A stretch of DNA of 64,000 bases from Carallia brachiata (Eukaryota > Streptophyta > Magnoliopsida > Malpighiales > Rhizophoraceae), in assembly GCA_021464245.1 (NCBI GenBank), contig JADCRB010000066.1:1401548-1465547 (forward strand). The letters are read 5' to 3'. The notes under the pieces were generated by a model. It saw nothing but the letters and a program-made list of their open reading frames with translations, searched no databases and was not told the DNA's origin. Of this stretch, positions 58,901-64,000 are shown in pieces. Numbering within the stretch: position 1 is the stretch's first letter; each line of letters starts with the position of its first letter. A program made the translations under genes and the position numbers.

Positions 58901-61900
58901 ATGAATCACGTGCATTAAAAGGGAAGGTTCCAAACTTCCGATACATAACTGGAGGAAACCATTCGAAAATGTACTTATAATATAATAAATTTAATTTTTT
59001 TTATTATATTGATAAAATATGTGATAAAAATTATTATTTATATTTTATATTTTATTATTGTGACTAGTAAATTACAATATTTATTATATTATGGATACTT
59101 AGTAATACATGTATTTTTGAGAGATATATTTTTTTCGTAAAAGAAAACATCACGGGTGGCAAAATAGGTGACTAGGTGGTAGTACCCGCCAACCTGTTAA
59201 GTGGAATTATACAAATTCATCACCGTCACATGTCGGATTAACTATATTAGATCTACAGGAAAACAAATTTTGTAATTTAATAAATATTATTAAATTGTTT
59301 AAAACTGTAAAATAGGATTAGTGTACGTTTAATTTTACTATTTAAGTTGACACAACCTCGAATATGTCATTTTCCATACAAAAGCTATGTGATTAACTAC
59401 TCGAACTATCACAGTGGTTTTTTGTTAAAAAAAAAATTATCAAAGTGATGGTTAAAAGGAAAATATCATAATAAAAAAGTTAAAACACTAAATATAATTT
59501 AGTTGACACTAAATATAAAATTTAGAATAAATTTTGGAGTAACATTTCGAATTTCAATCCAGATAGAGTAAGATCTAAAATTTTATTTTCGACTCCCACA
59601 GGGAGCAATTCTCATCCTCACCCTAATAGTATTAAAAAAAAAAAAAGTTAGGGGGGCTTAAGACTTCCAAAGAGAGAGTAAAAAAAAAAAGGGAAATGAA
59701 AGAAGTTGTGTTCAAATTGGAGTCTTAAAACTATTCCTTGCATGATTGCTTAAGGGACAGATGGAAGTATATGTTTGTCACGTTTCTTGCCAAAAGGAGT
59801 ACAGTAAAAATGGAAAAGAAATAACATTTATTATTTGGGGTCATTTCATTCTATTCTGCATTTATAAAGGATAATGCACTCTTATACATAAATATATTGT
59901 TATGAGAATTTACTTTAATTAAAATAATTAAAAATATGTGTTTTTAACTGAAAATTTTAAAGTTCAAACTTCAATTCTCTTTTTAACGTTCCCTCCAATA
60001 ATGAATTATCATCTAATGTAGATTAAAAAAATAAAAAGTATCTTGTTATAAAAATAAATAAATTCATTGTCAAATGAACTTGGATCTAGCAATATTGAAA
60101 TTGTCTTCGAGAACTTGGACATGAAGGAAAAAAAATGAAAAATAAAGTTAGACTTTATTAGTATTGAAATTCAACATGTAACGTATTCTTTATACTTGTC
60201 TAACAGTTTAAGGTTTTTAATTTAATAATTTATTAACATGATTGCAAGGATATTATTAATTCTTTTTTTTTTTGTCGATAAAATGATGCGTTCGTTAGTA
60301 TTATTAGTTCAAATCATATTACTTTCGTCAATTCTTGATGTCGGTGCAGCAGTTTTTTTTTTTGTTCGTTTTTTTTAATACCATTTTTTTTTTTTTTTTT
60401 GGGGATTTGGCAATCCTTTTGTTGGACGAGGACCAGTAACATGGCTTGGCCCAAAAAGAAGAGGAGGGGCGATGCTCAAATAAGGATTCGTTCGGGCCCA
60501 AATTTTGTTACTTTCAATATGTATAGGCTCCGCTCTTTCTTACTTACTAAAAAAATAAGCACCAATAAACCTAAAAAAAAAAAAAAACTTCAGATCAAAA
60601 AAAAAAAACAAAAAACTGACATATCAGATAAAAAAAAAAAAAAAGAACAGACATAAGGACCAAACGTGTCGATCAAAAGGATTTGTGCTTGAGTGCAATC
60701 CTAAGGGTAGATTTATATTTGGTTAATGTAATCCTAAGGTAAATTTATATTTACTCTAGTATTTTTTATGTTGTAATTATTTAAATTAGGTAGACATTTT
60801 TTTAGATATAAATATAATTCTCTCTAACAAAACTGTTACCGTGTTTTACTGAAAAAAAGAGTAACTTCAAGTTTTTTCAATCCTATAAAATCACTCATGT
60901 GTTCTTCATATAACACTTTATTATTTAATACCTTAAATTTTTATTCGAAGTCTCGAAAATTTACAAGGATACAGAATTTATTAAAATAAAAAAATCACTG
61001 TATCGTTTACAGCCCTACAAACTTACTGACGGACGGGAAATGGAAAAAAAAAAACACAAAAGGACCGTTTGTCTCTCGAGCTTCTGCAATCATTTTATGG
61101 TTCAAACACTTCAATGATAGCCCATAAACAGGAAAAGTAGAATAATAAAATTAGTATCCTAGTAGAAGGAACTGGCCAGATCCAAATTTTACCTCTCTCT
61201 CTTTTAGTTCCATGCTTGGTTTGATTTTTGACAACATTGATTCAAAAAATATCTTGAATTATAATTACTACGAATGTCAAAGCTCGACTTTAGAGCTAAG
61301 CTACGATGAAATAATTTCTTATGAAATGAACGTAAAGTAATGATTTTTGTGCCATGTTGAAAGGATCTTAATGTTATGAGATCGTTTGAATTGTTATTAA
61401 ACTTATCATACGTAAAAAAGATATACCACATAAAAAAATAATGTAATCAAACGAAATTGAAGAATATAATAATTACTAAATTTAAAATGTCACACTTCAA
61501 TTCTAAATCACTAGACCCGTTTTACTAGAAATATTCAATATATTCAATTTAAAAAGAGTGGCGACGAAAAAATTTAAAATTAAATCAAATACATAGAAAT
61601 GAGCCTATTCAAGCTCCTATTTCGAGATAGTCACTAACTTACGATTGCTAGCCACTAATTATGATCATGTTAAAAAAGAGGCCAGCCCTCTTTTTTTATT
61701 TTATTTTAATTTTTGATGGGCACCCTCATTTTTTTTTTGTTTTTTGGATAGGGGGGCACCCTCATCTTTAATTAAATTGGAATGATTTTTTTTTATCTAA
61801 AACTGCTCATTATTCAATCTAATAAATTAACTAATTTAAACCGATTCAAACAGAATTTCAAAAGATAATAAAAATTTTCAGTGAATATTTAACCTGCCCA

Positions 61901-62020
61901 AGAAGCCTGAATTTTCTTAGAACCATCAAGTCACGAGCTACGCACGTGAAGTCCTCCATTATATGTGCTCCGACAAGAAAACCCCCAAATCACGAAACAG
62001 CCTACAATAGCTGCGTAAAA
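55960..62020. other. long AT-rich intergenic region
   Basis: Upstream of BAC2 (to about 56350) and then about 5.5 kb without a recognisable gene. It includes a GTTT microsatellite (56454-56481), an ATT run near 58050-58078 and many A/T runs. The stretch 58740-58960 is less AT-rich but has no long frame. The frame at 60399-60656 is mostly Lys-coding A runs. Confidence 0.5.
56454..56481. repeat. GTTT microsatellite
   Basis: Seven tandem GTTT units upstream of the BAC2 gene. Confidence 0.9.
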
Positions 62021-62031
62021 TTAGGGTTAGG
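62021..62031 (-). promoter_or_regulatory. telo-box-like motif, inverted, upstream of TMA7
   Basis: TTAGGGTTAGG on the plus strand is CCTAACCCTAA on the minus strand, about 100 bases upstream of the TMA7 start codon. Confidence 0.45.
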
Positions 62032-62099
62032 TTTTTGTCGATCCAAACCCCTCAATTTCCTTCTTCTTTCTTCTTCTTCTTTTTTTTTAATAATCAAAG

Positions 62100-62111
62100 C
62101 CCTAACCCTAA
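62100..62111 (+). promoter_or_regulatory. telo-box-like motif in TMA7 leader
   Basis: CCCTAACCCTAA, one and a half to two plant telomere units, 16 bases before the ATG. Telo-boxes near start sites are typical of plant translation-machinery genes. Confidence 0.55.
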
Positions 62112-62127
62112 TTCTACCTTTTCAGCC

Positions 62128-63381
62128 ATGTCTTCCAAGCAAGGTTACTTTATCTGTTTCCGTCAATCTGAATTCTTTTAATTTTATGAAAATTGATTTG
62201 GGAATTTTAGGTTTTTCTTTTGTTCGATTTGATTAAATTGAAATGATTTTTGTTCTTTTTTATGGTTTGAATTGAATAGGTGGAAAGGCGAAGCCTTTGA
62301 AGCAGCCCAAGGCGGACAAGAAAGAGTACGATGAGGTAAAATTGTGTTTCCGCTCTGTTTATGTTTTTTGTGTGTCTCTGTCTGGTTTTCGAATTTGATT
62401 GTTTGTGGGTTTTTTCTTGTCTTTATGATCTGTTCTTGTTTCGCATCGTATGGGGTTGTTGGGTGATTAGATTTTTTATGGGGTTCATTGTGTAAGCTTG
62501 TGACAGAGAAAGTTGTTCAATGTTCTGGTTAGAATGTTGGTGGTGTTTTGTCTTGCTGGTTGAATTAATTTTAGGAAATTTTTAGATTTTGGAGAGTAAG
62601 TCCTTTTGATTTGGATTTGAGATTGAGACTGGGTCTTTGGCATTTTGGGGTCAAAGCTCACAGATTTGAAGTAGTGAATCCGTTGGCTTTTAAATTGTGA
62701 TGAGAAATAGGATTGGCTTTTGTGCTCTTTTCGAAGGATGTTTTGAAGTGGATTATGCTTGTATGTGGTCATAGGTTCATAGTTGGGAGAAATTGGATTT
62801 GGAGTTTTACTGGCACAGCAATCGTATGGCAATGTAGCATGTGCGATTTTGTATATTTGTTGGGTATTTTGTGGCTGTACTGATATTTTTTTTTTTCACC
62901 TAAAACAAGTTATTCGGCAATTTTGTGGTCTCTGTACTATTGATTGTTCTGATTTCACATCAGTGTAATCTTGCTGCATTATTGTTAGTGCATTAAATTC
63001 GTATATTGTGTATCAGCATTTATAGATCACTGATTTGAGCTCAATTGTTTTTGGTTGTAATGGCTGCTTTTGTGTTATATGTCATCGTGACCTTGTTATA
63101 ATGAAATCATTGTCTGCCTCGTTGAAGTTTGTGGCAAATGTTTCTTTGCAGGTAGACAAGGCTACCCTTCAGAAAAAGAAGGAAGAGGAAAAGGTGATAT
63201 GATCATTTTTAACTTTGCTAACGTTGTCTTTTTTCCCTTCTCTTTACCCTTCATGAATGACAATTGACAACTAATTTGATTCTGTTTGTGTGATAACCAG
63301 GTACTTAAGGAGCTCAAGGCCAAGGCACAACAAAAGGGAACTTTTGGCGGAGCTGGTCTCAAGAAAAGTGGAAAGAAATGA
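62128..63381 (+). CDS. TMA7: translation machinery-associated protein 7 (TMA7/CCDC72), 64 aa
   Basis: Four small exons, 62128-62143, 62280-62335, 63152-63193 and 63301-63381, join to 64 residues, the exact family length. The sequence is MSSKQGGKAKPLKQPK at the start, YDEVDKATLQKKKEEEKVLK as a charged helix, and QQKGTFGGAGLKKSGKK at the end, all hallmarks of TMA7. In yeast TMA7 co-purifies with ribosomes; its molecular role is unsettled. Each exon is too short to be noticed as an open frame, so the gene is easily missed. Intron 2 is about 0.8 kb and contains no other gene. AATAAA lies at about 63529. Gene intact. Confidence 0.93.
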
Positions 63382-63559
63382 GGATTTCCAAGGCGTATGA
63401 ATGCAGAACGTGTGGATTCTTGCGATATGATTACAAATTGTACCATTTATACTTTTATGCCACTTTCTGTGTAATGCAACATTTCTTCATGGTCAATGCT
63501 ACTAAATCTTGAGTCAACGTTATTGTGCTAATAAATGTTTTGTTTTGTTCTTCCCTTGT

Positions 63560-64000
63560 TTTGTCTTTTTTTTTGTTCTGAAAAAAAAAAATTTCTCTCT
63601 GGTATTTTTTTCTTATCATAAAGACAGCAGTGATATTGAGTTTGAAGATTACGAAAATACTCCTTGAGCTTGAGGTTTGTTTCAGAAAAATACTTTGTTC
63701 CATGAGAGTTTAAAATTAATGATTGAAAATTAGGTCCCTGCAGGACTAAAATGTTTGCATAGGCATAATTTCAATAACTAATAAATGTATTCATCAAGCA
63801 GAGCATAAATGCTAAAGCGAAACCAATATTTTTTCTACGATTTTAGCGCTTCACTTTGGCTCTGGCTTTTGGAAGAGTTAACTCTCGGCTTCCTTTTGCT
63901 GGCAACTTCGTTGGCAAGTTGCATTTGTTCAATCAAGAAATTATGGGAATTTAATCCATAGTTTTTTGGTTTATTGAAGTTAGTAGTCTAACAGTAAAGA
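63560..64000. other. intergenic DNA to window end
   Basis: No coding sequence or element recognised. Confidence 0.5.

Noticed and set aside
60399..60656. Lys-rich plus-strand frame
   Set aside because: Mostly A runs; no conserved segment.
61946..62236. A 96-codon frame across the TMA7 leader
   Set aside because: It overlaps the TMA7 start exon in another frame and runs into its intron; TMA7 splicing explains the region.

Overview
This window is nuclear DNA of a flowering plant, almost certainly a eudicot. Its genes are split by short GT-AG introns and separated by very AT-rich intergenic DNA holding MITEs, SINE-like insertions and microsatellites. The proteins are plant-specific or match plant paralogues: a LEA-2 membrane protein, kinesin-13, peroxidase 48, the mitochondrial carrier BAC2, a PDX1.2-type pseudoenzyme and an OVATE-like protein. 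The species cannot be fixed from sequence alone; protein style suggests a rosid. There is no operon, phage, CRISPR or bacterial content.

Layout. 1-5 kb: AT-rich intergenic DNA with a degenerate ~78-bp tandem array. 5.3-7.4 kb (+): LEA-2 single-pass membrane protein. 9.1-11.7 kb (-): 12-exon TauE/SafE-type transporter with one frameshift. 12.3 and 23.4 kb: two copies of one MITE family. 15.2-18.4 kb (+): decayed Rab7/RabG3 pseudogene containing an exon insertion and an intronic Mutator-like MITE. 19.2-21.1 kb (-): MESD-like ER protein ending in REEL, with a SINE-like insertion in its first intron. 24.1-25.5 kb (-): ribosomal protein eL37. 26.5-31.4 kb (+): DDX11/CHL1 iron-sulphur DNA helicase, intact. 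33.3-34.0 kb (+): OVATE-like gene with one frameshift. 34.7-37.5 kb (-): peroxidase 48-like with three frame breaks. 39.8-45.2 kb (-): kinesin-13 (KIN13B-like) with four frame breaks. 45.3-51.7 kb: repeat-rich intergenic DNA. 52.0-52.9 kb (+): intronless PDX1.2-type gene with a heat shock element upstream. 54.1-55.9 kb (-): BAC2 mitochondrial basic amino acid carrier. 56-62 kb: AT-rich intergenic DNA. 62.1-63.4 kb (+): TMA7.

The genes are unrelated housekeeping and plant-specific genes, in convergent or divergent pairs; I see no functional cluster. eL37 and TMA7 both serve translation and both carry telo-box motifs near their starts.

The main points for a second look are: (1) the PDX1.2-type gene, whose three catalytic positions are all replaced and which has a perfect three-unit HSE just upstream of a TATA box; (2) a run of one-base indels, mostly homopolymer contractions, breaking five genes that otherwise read perfectly, which looks more like base-calling error than five pseudogenes; (3) the Rab7 locus, which is a real pseudogene with a lost start codon, a lost splice acceptor and a 129-bp exon insertion; (4) several mobile elements whose ends and target duplications can be read directly. 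I found no clearly new biological system.
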